The position numbers and the translations under genes are program-made. The notes under the pieces were generated by a model. The model was not told the origin of the DNA and did no database searches. It was given only the letters and a program-made list of their open reading frames with translations. From Scatophagus argus (lineage: Eukaryota; Chordata; Actinopteri; Scatophagidae), in the NCBI RefSeq assembly GCF_020382885.2, contig NC_058501.1, positions 13,737,501 to 13,801,500 on the forward strand: DNA of 64,000 nucleotides. Direction: 5' to 3'. Below, in pieces: positions 1 through 13,088 of this stretch (position 1 is the stretch's first letter; the number at the start of each line of letters is the position of its first letter).

Positions 1-1138
1 CCCTTCTTTTTGAAGGTTTTATACAATTTTATGTGACTTCCCTTTTGTATCTTGGTTTCTAAGCAAGATGATGAAGTTGCAATGCAAAATTTGATGGCCA
101 TCTAAGAACCCATTGGCTAGTGTTGGTTGGATCTGGGATTTCCATCAGGAAATAATTCATATTTTTATATTACAAGAGGCATTGTTGTGCTGCTGGATAA
201 GTAACTTAGAAATCCAGGTAATTAAGAAATTTCAAGTTGGATGATGAAAACATTTATTATAACTGATTTTTTTTTTTTTTTAAAAAAAAAAAGCACACCA
301 TAAAAGCACAAATAAATAAATAAAAATAAACCAACATAGAGGTTGCTTTTTCTGGGACAGTTAACTCGGTGTTCAGAAATGTTTGTGTTCTATTCAAAAC
401 CTGTAAGTTAAAGATCTAAAGCTGGATAGTAAGACATTTTCATGTGTACAGTTGTCAAATGTAGACATACTTCAGTAACCTCCAATAGATCGGGCCACCT
501 GTTGTCTTATTTACAAGTGAGATACGCATGGCTGGCATGTGTTGCTATTTATAAAAGAAAAAGGAAGCAGCAGAAGGCGCAAGGTGCTCTTGAAGTCAAA
601 CTCCTCAATTTATGTATTAATTTATTTGAGTTTGTTTTTCAGTTTCAGATTTATTTGGTATTTGTTACTTTGAGTTTAATGTTGAGTGATCCAGATTTAT
701 TTATGACTGATGATGTTATCAAGATTCTAATTAAAGTCACAGAGTGTTCAGCAGTGTTGAATTTGTTTTTCACAGCGATCCAAGGTGAGGTGATATTGAT
801 TGATTATCGTCCTTCTTCCTGCTTCAAACTATTGTTATCAGTTGATTTGGTTAATGCAGCTTTCACCTCCTGCTTCAAATGGATGCAAAAGCAGAGACTC
901 ATATTTTGGCAGAGAAAGACAAAAAAACTTGCAGCACCGCCATCTTAAAAGTCTATTTGAATATAAAACACATGCTGTAACTGTGGCTCTGTGAGCACAT
1001 GTGGAGCCTTCTAACTTTGTCACCCTGGTTCATCTAGAGTGATGAGTGACTCCATAGAGGGTAGGTTAATGTCCATCAGCGCTTTGTACAGTTTGAACAT
1101 GTTTGATTCAGTGAAACCCTTTTTCCTAATGCCCACAG
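1..1138. other. Intron of osbpl3, no exon recognised
   Basis: This stretch lies upstream of the first osbpl3 exon I can recognise and is presumably intron. It is AT-rich, with a poly-T/poly-A run near 270-292 and an AAATA-rich tract near 310-330. No reading frame in it resembles the PH domain or the linker of ORP3. An 86-bp segment at 470-555 resembles one at 1986-2066 (see the repeat entries). Confidence 0.5.
470..555 (+). repeat. Dispersed repeat, copy 1
   Basis: This segment is similar to 1986-2066 in the same orientation. Both contain a block of 21 bases that differs at one position (around 512 and 2019) and a weaker match on either side. Both copies lie in osbpl3 introns. The family is not recognised. 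Confidence 0.45.
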
Positions 1139-4100
1139 ATTTGTCGGTTTGTGAGGCCTATCTGTTGGAGCTCAACCATCTGCTTCAGAGTATGGAAGTC
1201 CTCCATCGTACCTACTCCGCTCCATCTATCCAAGCACTGCAGGTCAGCACTTTATTTCTGATTCCTGTAAACTTAGAGCAGAGCAGGAGTGTCGTCATAG
1301 CAGTCATTGCAAGATTAAGTCTTAGAAACTGCATAGTAAATTAATCTAATCAAAAAAATTATAATATTTTAGGAGTCACAATTATATGCTAAGTAGCTTG
1401 TCTTGTTTCCTGTTATCCTTTGTCATATCTCTTCACCACTATTTTTTGTTCCCCTGTCATGTCATTTGCTGCCAAATATAGAGCATTTCCTATAAAAAGC
1501 TTTTCTCAAAAGAAAAACTTCTCTCTGTCTTGACTTCTGTGTTAACTAGGCATCTACGTTTGACAGCCCCAAGAAGGAAAAGAGACTTCCAAGGAAATGG
1601 CGCACTAAAAACTACAACAAAGATGTCAAAACAACTCTGCAGGTAATCAGCGTGACAATAAAGTGTGATATATTTTTTATATGTACGTCGCTCCAAGCTC
1701 CACTCCTCGTGCTCTACTGTAGGTACCCAGCTGCATCTCCTCTACCCGCCTCCATGCCTCTAACCCCAACCTCTCCACCGCCGCCCTCGCCAATGACAAG
1801 GTGGACCCTGAATCCCTGGATTGCCCATTTGACGTGGCAAAGTTGCAGGAAGACTTCTGCCGCGTCGCCACTAATTGTGAGTAGAATATTATGAGCTGGT
1901 CTTTTTCATTTTTTGTTGTTGATTGTAAGTATGAGTGAGACATTCAGGATTTTAAATTTTTTTTTTTTAAACTTATCCTTAAGCGACTCAGTTACCTCTA
2001 ATGAATCTGTCTGCCTGCTGTCTTATTTGCAAGTGAGATAGGACTGCTTTGTTATTTATATGGAAGTGACAATGATGCCGCCATGGCATCTGTTAATTAC
2101 TGCTAAATTGTTCTTGTGTCAGTTTTCATCCATTAGGATTCGGATGATGTGTTGTGACTGAGACATTTACATTTTTTTAAAAACAAAATGGGTGTCTGTA
2201 TTAGATTTCTGTCATAATTCATAAAAATGTATTTTCCAATACCTGATGTCTGAATGGCATAATAACAGTGACTTGTGTTTTGCGTACTGGCATCGTGATT
2301 TGCACTTTTTCTGTAAAACGGGTTTAAAGTTGGTCTAGGGAGCAATTGTCGATTCTGCTGCCATTTAAATTTCCAGATTTATGCACTTTCAGAATTATGG
2401 ATGTGTAGTTGACTTAATCTAATATACTGATGCATTAATATTGTCAGCACCTTCAATAATGATCGTATAAAAATGACATAAAACAAAAAACAAACAAGCT
2501 GTGGCCTGCTGAACAATTGCAGATAATCTGAATTTTAGACTTGTTCATTTTTATGAGGAGGATGTGTTAGACTATCACTGTTTGCAGTTAAAGCGCTCCT
2601 GTTTTTCCTCTTGCTGCTGCAGTGCATGCGACCATGAAGTCAGCCCTGAGTTCACTAACATCTGAGAGAGAGAGATTAAAACAATATATGGACCACGAAA
2701 CATGTCCCCCTACCTCGCCGCAGGTTGTTGGTCTGAAGAACGCACTGGCAACGGTACGTGGAACAAGAGCAAGACACACTCGCACACAGACGCTGACAAG
2801 TCATCAGCTTGTAGAAATAGGTTAGGTATTCCACTTTCCTTTAGACTCTTACACTCCTCTCATATGTCGTGTCCTCCCACACCACTTGTCAGCCATGACA
2901 CACTGGCGAGCCGCTGGTGTGTGGTCTGCCCACCTGTACCGTGTTTAACAGTCGTGTTTCCTGTGGCTGTTGACTCCCACCCAGCCGCCTTTTCTATTTT
3001 CTGTCTTTTGGTTCCAGGCTTTCATTGTCATGCTGACTTTTTTGGCCACATTTTGAACTCCTGTGCTCTCTACGCCAACTCATTTCTTTGACTTTAAACA
3101 CCCTGCCGCGTGTTAGCTTTTCTTCCTGATTACTCAGCTTCTACCTACTCTGCCTCATAGATTTAGTAATGGGTGAGTAATACAGTTTGGACTCCTGTGG
3201 CTTCCTGTCTGATGTCTACAGTGGTAACATACACCTGTCTCTATAGCAAAGGTAGACTGCATGTTTACATCCTTATTTTGCGACCATTTAGCTGAGGGGA
3301 AAACACATTTCGAAGAGGTAAATTTGGGCTAGACCGTTCATTTTGTTGGGTGTGTGTGTGCTATAAACAATGTTAAAACTGGTTATTTTTCCAGGCTTTA
3401 GCCCAGAACTCTGAGCTGAGAGAGCGCCTGTGCAAGATTCACGCCGAGTCCCACATCGTAGAGCCCACACTAATAAATCTCACTGCCCCTGCGCAGGTGG
3501 GTGTGGGAATGCACTGACTGTACCCCCCCCCCCCTCGACCCCGCAACCTCCCCTCCCCTCCCCTCCCACCATCATGATGATTATTACTATCTCCGTCTTT
3601 TTATTTTCATCACACCCAGAATTTGCCACAGAGGGAATGAGCTGTCGCTTCCTTCTCAAGCAGATTCAACAAAGGTTGATCTCCTCTCACCCCCTCACTT
3701 TGTTTTATAATGACAGTGACTATAAAAAAAAGTGAACAGAATTTTCTTCACTATGCACTTTTCAGGGAATGCTTTATGTTGATTCTTTGCTATGCGAACA
3801 TGCTTCCCCTCTCTCCTTTGTGCTTGTGTATGTGCATGTCTCACTCACTCACTATCAGCACAGGAAAAGACTTCTAAGTATCTGCCACATTACTGTCTCT
3901 TAAAGGAAGCTCTTTGCTCTTGTAATCAGATTTGTTGACCACAGAGTGTGAGCTGATCCTCTTAATCACGTCTCTGGAAATTTGTCGAAGACACGGTGCA
4001 AAACTAATGCACCCCCTCATGGGTTTTCTCCAGGCCAATTAATCTGCTTCAGCAGCAACAAAGGGAAGAGGGATGTGTTGCCTTCCATGTGTGGCTCTGT

Positions 4101-7100
4101 GGAAAATGCTCCATGTTTGCAATTGGACTTGAGTTGTTTTCATAATAGTTCATTTTGAATGTGCATCTTGTTAACGACATCAACTCGACAGACAGAATTG
4201 TGGATGTGCACACTTGTTGCACTTGTTGCACTTCCAGCTGGCTCTTGATAGTCTGGATAATCATTCCTTAACATTAATTATGAAGATTATGAGATATTTA
4301 GGGGTTCATCATTTGATCCGTTTAAGACTGTTAAACACTCAGGAGATGGCACACATGAACATGTTGTTGTGTGTCCAAAAGACTCTTTCTGCAATTTGTC
4401 ACATTTGTAATGAGGACTGAAGTCTGCTTTTTGAACATTTTTGCAGTCGCTATCTCCTCTTCAGTAACACTTAAATTAAAGCAATAAATTATTTTATTGA
4501 TGACTGTATTTCAGTATATTGCATCTAAAGATTTTGTGCTCTTTCGATAGTCTGTCCACAAGTTGTTATCGTATTGTTGTCTGACTTATCCAGCATTTCC
4601 CAACCCTGCTGGTGATGTTGTCCTTTTCCTGCTCTTAATCTTAGCTGTAAACATTGTGTCTCTTAGAAACAGGATTCTGTTGATGAATCCCGTCCCCTCG
4701 TACACCAAGTCTCCAACGAGAGCAGAGCTTCAATCACAGAGTCTCTGTCTGAGTTCTTTGATGCACAGGAAGTACTGCTGTCTGCTAGTTCCTCTGAAAA
4801 CGAGGTAAGTGTGAGAGCTAAATGTTTTAGCATCAGCTCAGCAGATGTGCTGCATTCTCTCACACTCAGAATCAGGTAGCGGCATAAACTATCCGCACTT
4901 TGGGCTGCATAATGGAATCATCATTACTGTTGATGTGTGGGGTAATTTGTCTTGTTTACAACCAAAAATCATAATGCCAGCTCCCCTGCAACTACTATTA
5001 AATGAGAAGAGCTGCTGCATGATAAAATGGAGAGATAAATTAAACCAGGTAGTTTAAAACTAAATTACCACCGCAATTTCTTAATTGAGTTATTGCCTCT
5101 CTGCTGATATTTTATCCATTTTGTCTGTGGAATGTGTTAAACCTGTAAGCTCAATTTGACAGTTCAGTGCTGTTCTAACATGCCATTTAACTTCCCATCA
5201 TATTGTAGTTTCTGTGTTTTTATTAAGTGTGTCATGAAATAAGTCTGCCCTCTCATTTCCCTTTGGTGTTCATGCAGCCTCCCTGGTCAGATGACAGCTG
5301 GAGCGGAAACATGAGAAAATTAAAGTTAATTACTTTAATCTAAAAATGCAGCAAGCTGAAGTGCAAATTGGCCACCAGGTCCTAGGAGACCATTCATCTC
5401 CAGCACATTAGATCCTCTGCTGACATCACAGGGTGTTGAAAGACACCTGCTCAGTCCCTTTCTGCAGGTGGTTTTAAAAATGTCTCTCTTATCTATTCGT
5501 TAAAGTTTGGGTGTTTTTTTGTTTTTTTTAGGCATCCGAGGATGACTCATACATTAGTGACATCAGTGACAACATTTCCATGGACAACTTCAGCAACGGG
5601 ACAGAAAGTGATAGACAAAATTCAGGTAAACTATGGGACAAAGAGCTATGGGACATGTACTGTGGGCTAAATTCAATAAGGCAAATCTTGCAATTTTATA
5701 ATTTGCTCCAGTTCTGTATTTGTCAGTCGCATTTAGTGCACAAAGAGCAGTCAGTGCCTCACTTGACCTTGTCTACCATCTGGTTGTCCCAGGCTTTGCA
5801 GAAGAGGGCACAATCCTTTTTCAGCGTAGATCCTGTCTGCCTTCGCCCAGTCCCAACAACAGCACCATCAGCCTGTGGAACATCCTCAGGAACAACATCG
5901 GCAAAGACCTGTCCAAAGTGACAATGCCTGTGCAGCTTAATGAGCCGCTCAACACCCTGCAGAGGCTGTGCGAGGAGCTGGAGTACAGCGAGCTGTTAGA
6001 CATGGCTGCCAGCACAAAGGACCCGTTTGAACGTATGGTGAGGTGGCAAATTCACAGTTTGCTCTTTGAGTGTACTCAGATCAAGTTCACTTTTCGCAGT
6101 TAAAGGGTCTCCGCTGACAGAAGCATTTGCCATCGGTGAAGCTAGTTTGGCTCTCTGCAGAACTATTAAGATTTGTTAAAAAGAAGAGATCGAGCTTTGG
6201 GAAGTATGATTATGCACTTGCAAAGAGTTAGATGAGCAGATCGATGCCATATCTGTCAGTCAAGTATGAAGTTGGAGACGTTTATGTCTAAGCTTTAAAA
6301 AACTGGAAACAGCTATTCTGTTTCTTTCTGATTTCAGTCTTTATGGTATAGTCTGGTAATGGACATGAGGATGATATGATTCTTGCCTTGTAAGCCTCAA
6401 CCAAAAGAACTAAACTATTCTTTAACTGCGATGTCAGAAGCTAGAAAAGTCCATCAATACAAGCATAAACCAAGAGTTACAGAAGGCCTAGGCAGATTTA
6501 AGTGTTGCAGTTGTTATTGTTGCTGGTTGTTATTCGTTTAGACCAGGCAGCTCAGACTAGCTGCCCGTTGGCAGAGGTATTATACATTGCTATCGTTTGT
6601 GCCAGCACTGCTTATTACACTTCATGTGGGAGAAACCCTTATATCTGTCTGTTGATTTCCAGCAGGAAGATGGCTTGATTCCTACTCTTTTAATGTTTGA
6701 CTTTTGTCAGCTCTTAAGAGTTTGTTGGTTGGACACATGGTTGGACACATGGTTGGACACATTTGTCAAATCTAAAAAATACATTTTATAATCTGAAGCA
6801 AAAAAACAGTTGAAGTCATTGGCAACCATAGGCACCAACTTATGTTTTTGCCTGTGGGTGCCCAAATTAAGTATAATACCGCATACATGTCACATACATC
6901 CACATGTGTACATTACACACACATTGACTGCAACATAACATTTCTTGTGTGATTAATGGTACAACCAACAGTAAGACCTCGACCCTGGCATTCATCAGCA
7001 TTTATTGTGCACGTTCAGCACATGACTCTATGCCATATATGTTGCCATATATGTTTAAGACACAGTTTTATATATTTATACTTATACTTATGTATTCATT

Positions 7101-10100
7101 AATTATTTTATCAGCCTTCACCATTGGCACCTGTGGTGGTAGGTGTAAGCCTCCCATTAGAACATGGATATAATTGTCAGTGTTCTCTTGTCTCATTGCA
7201 GCTATTGCAGAAGTATTCAGTCATTTGCTCTGCTCATTACAGTGAAATGGAGAGCAAATTTAAACTGCTGAGATTCAGAATGAGGCTTGACACACATTAT
7301 GAATTAATGATATGTGTTTTTTTAAATTGATCATTTAAGTCAGAGAGTTAAATGTTCCAGCAGAATCATTTTGAAATTTTATGTCCCAGTTATGATTTTC
7401 GCTCCCCCTCAGTTGAGGTGACTCATTATTTTGTTAAAAAAAAGATTTAAAAATAACACGACTCATTGCACTGGTTTTGCTTTGTGTAGGTATACATAGC
7501 CACGTTTGTTGTGTCAGGCTATGCATCCAGCTACCATAGAACTGGGGGAAAGCCTTTCAACCCTGTCCTGGGAGAGACGTACGAATGCGACCGGCCAGAT
7601 AAAGGCTTTCGATTTGTTGCAGAACAGGTATGCATAAATCCTGAATTCTGTGGAGTATTCAATAGCAGTATTCTAATAATGTGTAATGTAATATGTCATC
7701 AGGTCAGCCATCACCCACCAATCTCAGCTTGCCATGCAGAGTCTAAAAACTTCATCTTCTGGCAAGGTAGAGGAATATAGAAACGTGTCTCATCCATTGT
7801 CAGTGTAAGCAAAGATATACAATAGTCTGAGATGAATGTATGAAATGTTGTTTTTTTGATTGGTTTTGTAGATGTGAGGTGTAAGAACAAGTTCTGGGGG
7901 AAGTCAATGGAGATCGTTCCTGTTGGGATCACTCATGTAACTCTGCCGGGGTGAGTCTTGAACCTAGGACTGGGTACACACACACAGTACACACCAGTGT
8001 CCATATCTATCCAATATCTACCGGTGTCAAGTTAAAAGAGATGCTGTTTTTAATTTCCTTTTTCTAGATATGGAGACCACTATGAGTGGAACAAGGTGAC
8101 GTCCTGCATCCACAACATTCTCAGTGGACAGCGCTGGATCGAGCACTATGGGGAGATCTCCATCAGAAACACCAGCAGCGATGTTTGTCAGTGCAAGATC
8201 ACATTTGTTAAGGTTAGACTAAAAGTATCAACATTTTTCTGCTGCAGCTTCACTTTTTGAAGACACAGTGACCATTCTGCCAAAGGCGAGGGCTGTGTGC
8301 TTAAGCTACGACAGATTTTCATTTATGTTTCGATAACTCTTTACTTTATATAACTTTATTTATTTGAGAAAAGATAAATGAAATGGTTTACTAATTCTTT
8401 GTTGAATATTTGCATACACATTTTTGGACATTTGTACGGCAAAGGTTGAATGAGTAGTTCAACACAACGTTTCTGAGAATATTTTGATATGTTATCTATC
8501 ACGACCTTACTTGTAAGGACAAAAGGAGGGAAATGATTAGTGTAGTGTTGTATGGTGTAAAATAAAGAGAAGTAGAAAGGAGTGAGAAACAACAAAGGAA
8601 CGAGCAGGAGAAGGAATCCATTTAGGATCATTCACTCCAGCCTTAAGATACCAGAGGATCCCAGTGCAGAAGCTCTTGGTTCTAAGGACTGGCGTAACAG
8701 CTGCATATGACGTTCTTCTGAGAACCTTGTGGTGGCGATCAAAATCACCTCCAAACAGAAAGAAAGGCATTTCCATCTTTATATTTATATATAATGGAGT
8801 CCCCTCATTAGTCCAGAAACTGTGGACACAGATGGTGCTGTTCGCCTGCATGCCAGCAAAATCCCCTCAATGTTTTCAGTGTTTGATATATGGAAGCCTT
8901 TACTGAGAGGAGAAGGTTAATTGCTTTAGTGTGTCCCCATTTGAAAGACCTCCTGAAGCTGTGCAGGCTATCAAGTCAAGACATGTCAGAAGTAATTGTG
9001 CATTCTGACGTCTTGTTAAACAGCCCGGCAACACACACCGGGGCTCAGCTTGACAGAAGAGCAACATCTGCTCACTGCAAGATGATAGTTTCATGATCTC
9101 TGCAACTCCTCTCTGTGAGTCACTGTGTTACTCTGTTCCTTTCACAGGCCAAATACTGGAATTCAAGTTTGAATGAAGTGGAGGGAACTATCACAGATAA
9201 TAAAGGGAAGGTCATCCACAGACTCTTTGGAAAGTGGCACGAAGCAGTTTTCAGTGGAGACCCGCCCTCAGCCACATGTGTCTGGAGAGCAAGTACGACA
9301 AGTTCCTTTTCATGAGAGTGCACTGACAGTCTTTATATAATGCATATGTCCCTGTTACAGTATCTGATGCAGTGATTGTTATTTGTGTGCAATGTAGATG
9401 CAATGCCAGCAGACCATGAGCGGTACTATGGTTTCACCAAGTTTGCTATTGAATTGAACGAGCTGGACCCATCCCTGAGACTGCTGCTACCACCCACAGA
9501 CACCAGACTACGTGTGGACCAAAGGTAAGAGGGAGGGGACATTACATTTATATGCACACATAATTTGGTAATTGATAACCTGATTTCTTAATCATGTAAA
9601 TAAGACAGAGCATTTTTTAATCGGGATAAAAGATTTAAAGAAGACATCTGATATTTAAAAAATAAAAAAACAGCTCTTTGTGAGTGAATATCAGAGCACC
9701 ATTTATATTCTGACATCCTGGATATCAGTCATGTCTTCCTGGCTCTGCCTGTCTTGAAAAATGCACACCCAAACCTATGATTAAAACAGCACAAAAATAG
9801 GTACATCAATACCTGTGCTAAGAATAGTAAGTAACTGATTCATCACTAATTTTAGCTCACATTTTTAAACTTCTGTAAACTGTAGGCCGCTGCCACAGTG
9901 TGCCACAGACAGAAGAAGCGCTCGCCACTTTGTCATCAAAGTGAAAAATGAACCCGCTTCAGTATTATTCTGAGTTATTTGTTTTCCTATTTATCCATAA
10001 TTAGGTTGTCTTACTGCAATGATGCAAAGCCAAAAAAAAACATGAGTGAAGATTAAATTTGAATATTGATGATTAATGTTTTACCGTGTTCGCATAATGA

Positions 10101-10545
10101 GTACGTCTGTGCCTCGCTGGCAGGCTGCTGGAGGAGGGGAACCTGGAGGCTGCAGAGGAGCAGAAACAGAGGATTGAACAGCTGCAGAGAGAGAGACGAA
10201 GAGTCCTGGAGGAGAGCAACCTGACGCATCAACCTAAATTCTTCAGGTAGCCTAAAATATCCAGATTTATTAGTTTGGCCACATAGAAAGTCATTTTTTT
10301 GGGAAAGTGAGCATGTCTTTGCGCTTTAAAGCTCTATATGCAGCTTGTTGCTGCAACATCAGCCTGTGTCACAATTTCAGTTTTGACACACTCTGCCTCT
10401 TTCTTTCAACATATTTTTTACACACAGTATTTTCTTCTGCCTCTACAGGAAGTCAAAGGATGATAGCTGGGTGAGCAACAACACATACTGGGAGCTGAGG
10501 AAGGACCCTGACTTCACTCAAACAGATTTTCCTACGCTGTGGTGA
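1139..10545 (+). CDS. osbpl3: Oxysterol-binding protein-related protein 3 (3' part of gene)
   Basis: ORP3 is a lipid-transfer protein that works at contacts between the ER and the plasma membrane. Exons read: 1139-1242, 1550-1642, 1723-1876, 2623-2753, 3395-3496, 4673-4804, 5532-5625, 5802-6037, 7490-7627, 7703-7766, 7872-7950, 8068-8212, 9148-9292, 9398-9524, 10124-10246 and 10449-10545 (TGA). Together they give about 653 residues in one open frame. The first exon carries [10 protein letters not shown], typical of the ORP3/6/7 group. An FFAT motif, EFFDAQE, which binds the ER protein VAP, lies at 4751-4771. The lipid-binding domain starts in the 5802 exon ([16 protein letters not shown]). 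The family signature EQVSHHPP is split by the intron at 7628-7702. The chain ends FPTLW. The downstream neighbour gsdme is the same as in mammals, which favours OSBPL3 over OSBPL6 or OSBPL7. The PH domain lies outside the window. A small alternative exon between 3497 and 4672 cannot be excluded. Confidence 0.93.
1986..2066 (+). repeat. Dispersed repeat, copy 2
   Basis: Partner of the copy at 470-555, in the same orientation and in the next-but-one osbpl3 intron. The best conserved part is the TCTTATTTGCAAGTGAGAT core. No terminal repeats or coding capacity were seen. Confidence 0.45.
6727..6762 (+). repeat. Minisatellite, 12-bp unit x3
   Basis: Three perfect tandem copies of GGTTGGACACAT lie in the long osbpl3 intron between 6038 and 7489. 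The tract is followed by a partial fourth unit. Confidence 0.9.
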
Positions 10546-13088
10546 CCCCTGAACTGTTGATCACACACTCATTTTTCCACCTGGACAGGCTCTTCTGTGA
10601 TCCAGGCTGGTTCTGGTGACATCTCTATCCAGTCTTACCATTCACATTCAGTACTGGTCTCCTTCACTGCAGTTCGTTAAAGTTACTGCCTTAATAGTAA
10701 GTGCTTATATAAGTTGTGTAAACATGTTTATGCAAACATATTATGAGAATGTTGATATGTTTTGGCGAATTCTGCCTATATTTTCACCTGATATGTGACA
10801 CTGTACATGAGAAGACAAAGGAGATAAAGGATGAAAAATCAGTATCATAACTGGTCACTTTAGCTGTCATCTTATCATGAACATTCTCTACCTCTGAGAT
10901 AAACTAGCCTTGACATGCCATTGATTAAGTGTACACATCTAATATTTATTCTGCACCTGCCTGATGCCTTACGCGTACTCATGTTGTTTCGTTTATTTTT
11001 GTTTCATCTCTTTTATGAGGTTTTGTAAGGAATTCTTAAGACCAAACAAGAATTGTTCGAATGATCTTTAAATCCTTACTCAACTTTTCTTTCTGTCTTG
11101 TAAGCAGTAATTTACATGCTTTTTGCTATGACTGTGCGTGAATGATTGTGCAACTATGAGCAGCAGTAGAAAATATCAGTCTCAGCAGTTTTTCACTCTG
11201 TCCATTTGCACCATTGTCTACATGGACCCTGGGCTTTGGGACCAAAAGTGTCCAAACTACGCTCCATGAGCTCAAATAAAATCTCTGATGCTTCCTTTTT
11301 TGTGGGGTCATTTGTTCGGAACACTGAAAGCAACAGTAGTGCCAGCAGGAAAACAGAAAACAACAGAGTCATCATTTTTAAATTTCACAAATCAACAGAG
11401 GAAGGAAGTTAATTTTATGTGTTCGGAGCAGCTCCATTCTTCCTCTGACTGTGCAACAGAATACCCCATTAGTTCAGTTATGGTTTATGGGTTAGTGTAT
11501 AGGCTACACAGTGATTATCTTATGTTGCAGGCGAGTGTAGTGTGTTACATGTGGGCCATGGAACAAGGGTCAAAGACCACTTGATAACTTCAGACTGTTT
11601 TTTACAGATAGGACCCTTGACTTAAATACCACATGCAGCTCACATTGTTTGCAGTTTTATTGTGGCATGTCACACAGATGTTGGATGACCTTTTAACTGC
11701 CTCAAGTCGCTTAGAAAATTCATTAAATGCTGGCACTCAGCTTTACCCTCTTCACTGCATCTGGGTCGTATCCCTGAGTCCTTAACCATACTGCTATACA
11801 TTCTGTTTTACTATAGCCAAAGTATAAGGATAATGTTCTAATTGTATTCCTGAGATCAGACAATTTAACAATATATTTACATCAGTAAACAATAATAAAT
11901 TAAGTTCTATGATAAACCATGCTTAACTGGTTAAGAAACACTAAAAGCGTAACATAGCACAAGTGGCTCTCAGAGTCTGCAGTGTATTACATCCTAAAAT
12001 AGAAAAGTGTTGGACCCAAGGAAGAGGATGCTGATGATTTTGCCATGAACAGAGCCTCACCGTTTAAAGGAAAAGACACAATGTTATTAAAATCACAAGA
12101 ATCAGTAAATCAGAGAGTTTAATAAGTAAAGTCAAGCTGGTGACCAGCCAATATCTGGTGATTCTAAACCGACCTCTAGGTGGCGACAAATAGCCATCAG
12201 TGACGCATACTAAACAGCACAAAGACGTCACTTAAGGTGGCATCGCTATTATGGATCATCTGGGTACAAAAAATGTCAGTAGTTATTACCAGATATTAAC
12301 TTTTCATCTTCACTTCAATTACAATGAAGGGAGATCAGACAGTTTATCATTTATTTGTAGGTTAACGAGTCCTTTATAAGAAGAAGCACATTTAATCGGT
12401 GGTGGAAGAAGTAGGCTACTAATTTCTTTAAGTAAAAGTACCAATACCCCAGTGAAGAAAAACAATTTATCATTATCATTATTATTATGAGTAGTAGTAG
12501 CAGTATGACAGATGTGTTTTGATAGTAGCTTCTCAGCCACCTCTTCTCGAGGGCGGAGCCTCTGTGTGTGTCCTTTGTCCACAGCAGGGAGGGAGCTTCA
12601 CCGCACAGCCGGTATGTGAAAGTATCCCAGTCTGGTATCAAACAAAAAAGTTTCTCGTCCACTTCTTCACTGGAACAAGGACTCCGGGTAAGGAGCTTTT
12701 TTTTTGCAGTGTGAATTTCGTTTTGGATGCTTTTGGCTCTACAAGCAGACGAACTTCCGATTTCGACGACAGTGCAGTAGATGAAAGGCTAATGTGTTTG
12801 CTGATGCTACTAGCATGGAGCTAATTTTTGCAAGTTGCTGCACCTTTAAATAATCTTTGCGACTTTTGCTTTGTTAGACACGTTGTCAGAGTTCAGCAGG
12901 TGTCTTAATGGACTTTTGTAGCGTTACGAAGGAAGAGATGATGAAAGGCTTGTTGAACCAGCGACTCCATTAGTCAGGGTTTTTGTTTTTAGCCTGTGGA
13001 GGAGCTCACATGGGTGGTGCTTTCCTTTCCGGCTGTTCAGTAAACTCTTTCTGATCGTCAAACCTCTCAGGTTGCACCCAGCTGGAAA
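10546..13088. other. osbpl3 3' UTR, intergenic DNA and gsdme 5' region
   Basis: A candidate polyadenylation signal AATAAA for osbpl3 lies at 11275-11280, about 730 bases after the stop. From there to about 12.39 kb I see no gene. A probable non-coding first exon of gsdme ends at 12687 (CTCCGG followed by GTAAGG). Its second exon begins at 13071, after an AG acceptor, 18 bases before the start codon. Confidence 0.5.
12397..12463 (+). repeat. Relic of a dispersed fish repeat
   Basis: The stretch GGTGGAAGAAGTA, then TTAAGTAAAAGTACCAATAC, then CAGTG looks like a degraded copy of a short repeat that is very common in percomorph fish genomes. This is recognition from memory, not a search. It lies about 200 bases upstream of the probable gsdme first exon. 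Confidence 0.45.

Noticed and set aside
442-948. Open frame of 168 codons at the left edge
   Set aside because: It does not match ORP3 or any family I know, overlaps a repeat, and has no supporting splice pattern; most likely a chance open frame in an AT-rich intron.
3620-3674. Possible extra osbpl3 exon after the acceptor near 3619 (frames reading [14 protein letters not shown] or GMSCRFLLK)
   Set aside because: No acceptor/donor pair keeps the frame from the 3395-3496 exon to the 4673 exon, while direct joining of those two is in frame and matches the family.
6826-6872. Possible repeat fragment around CACCAACTTATGTTTTTGCC and GTGGGTGCCC
   Set aside because: It looks vaguely like a dispersed fish repeat, but it is too short and degraded to assign.
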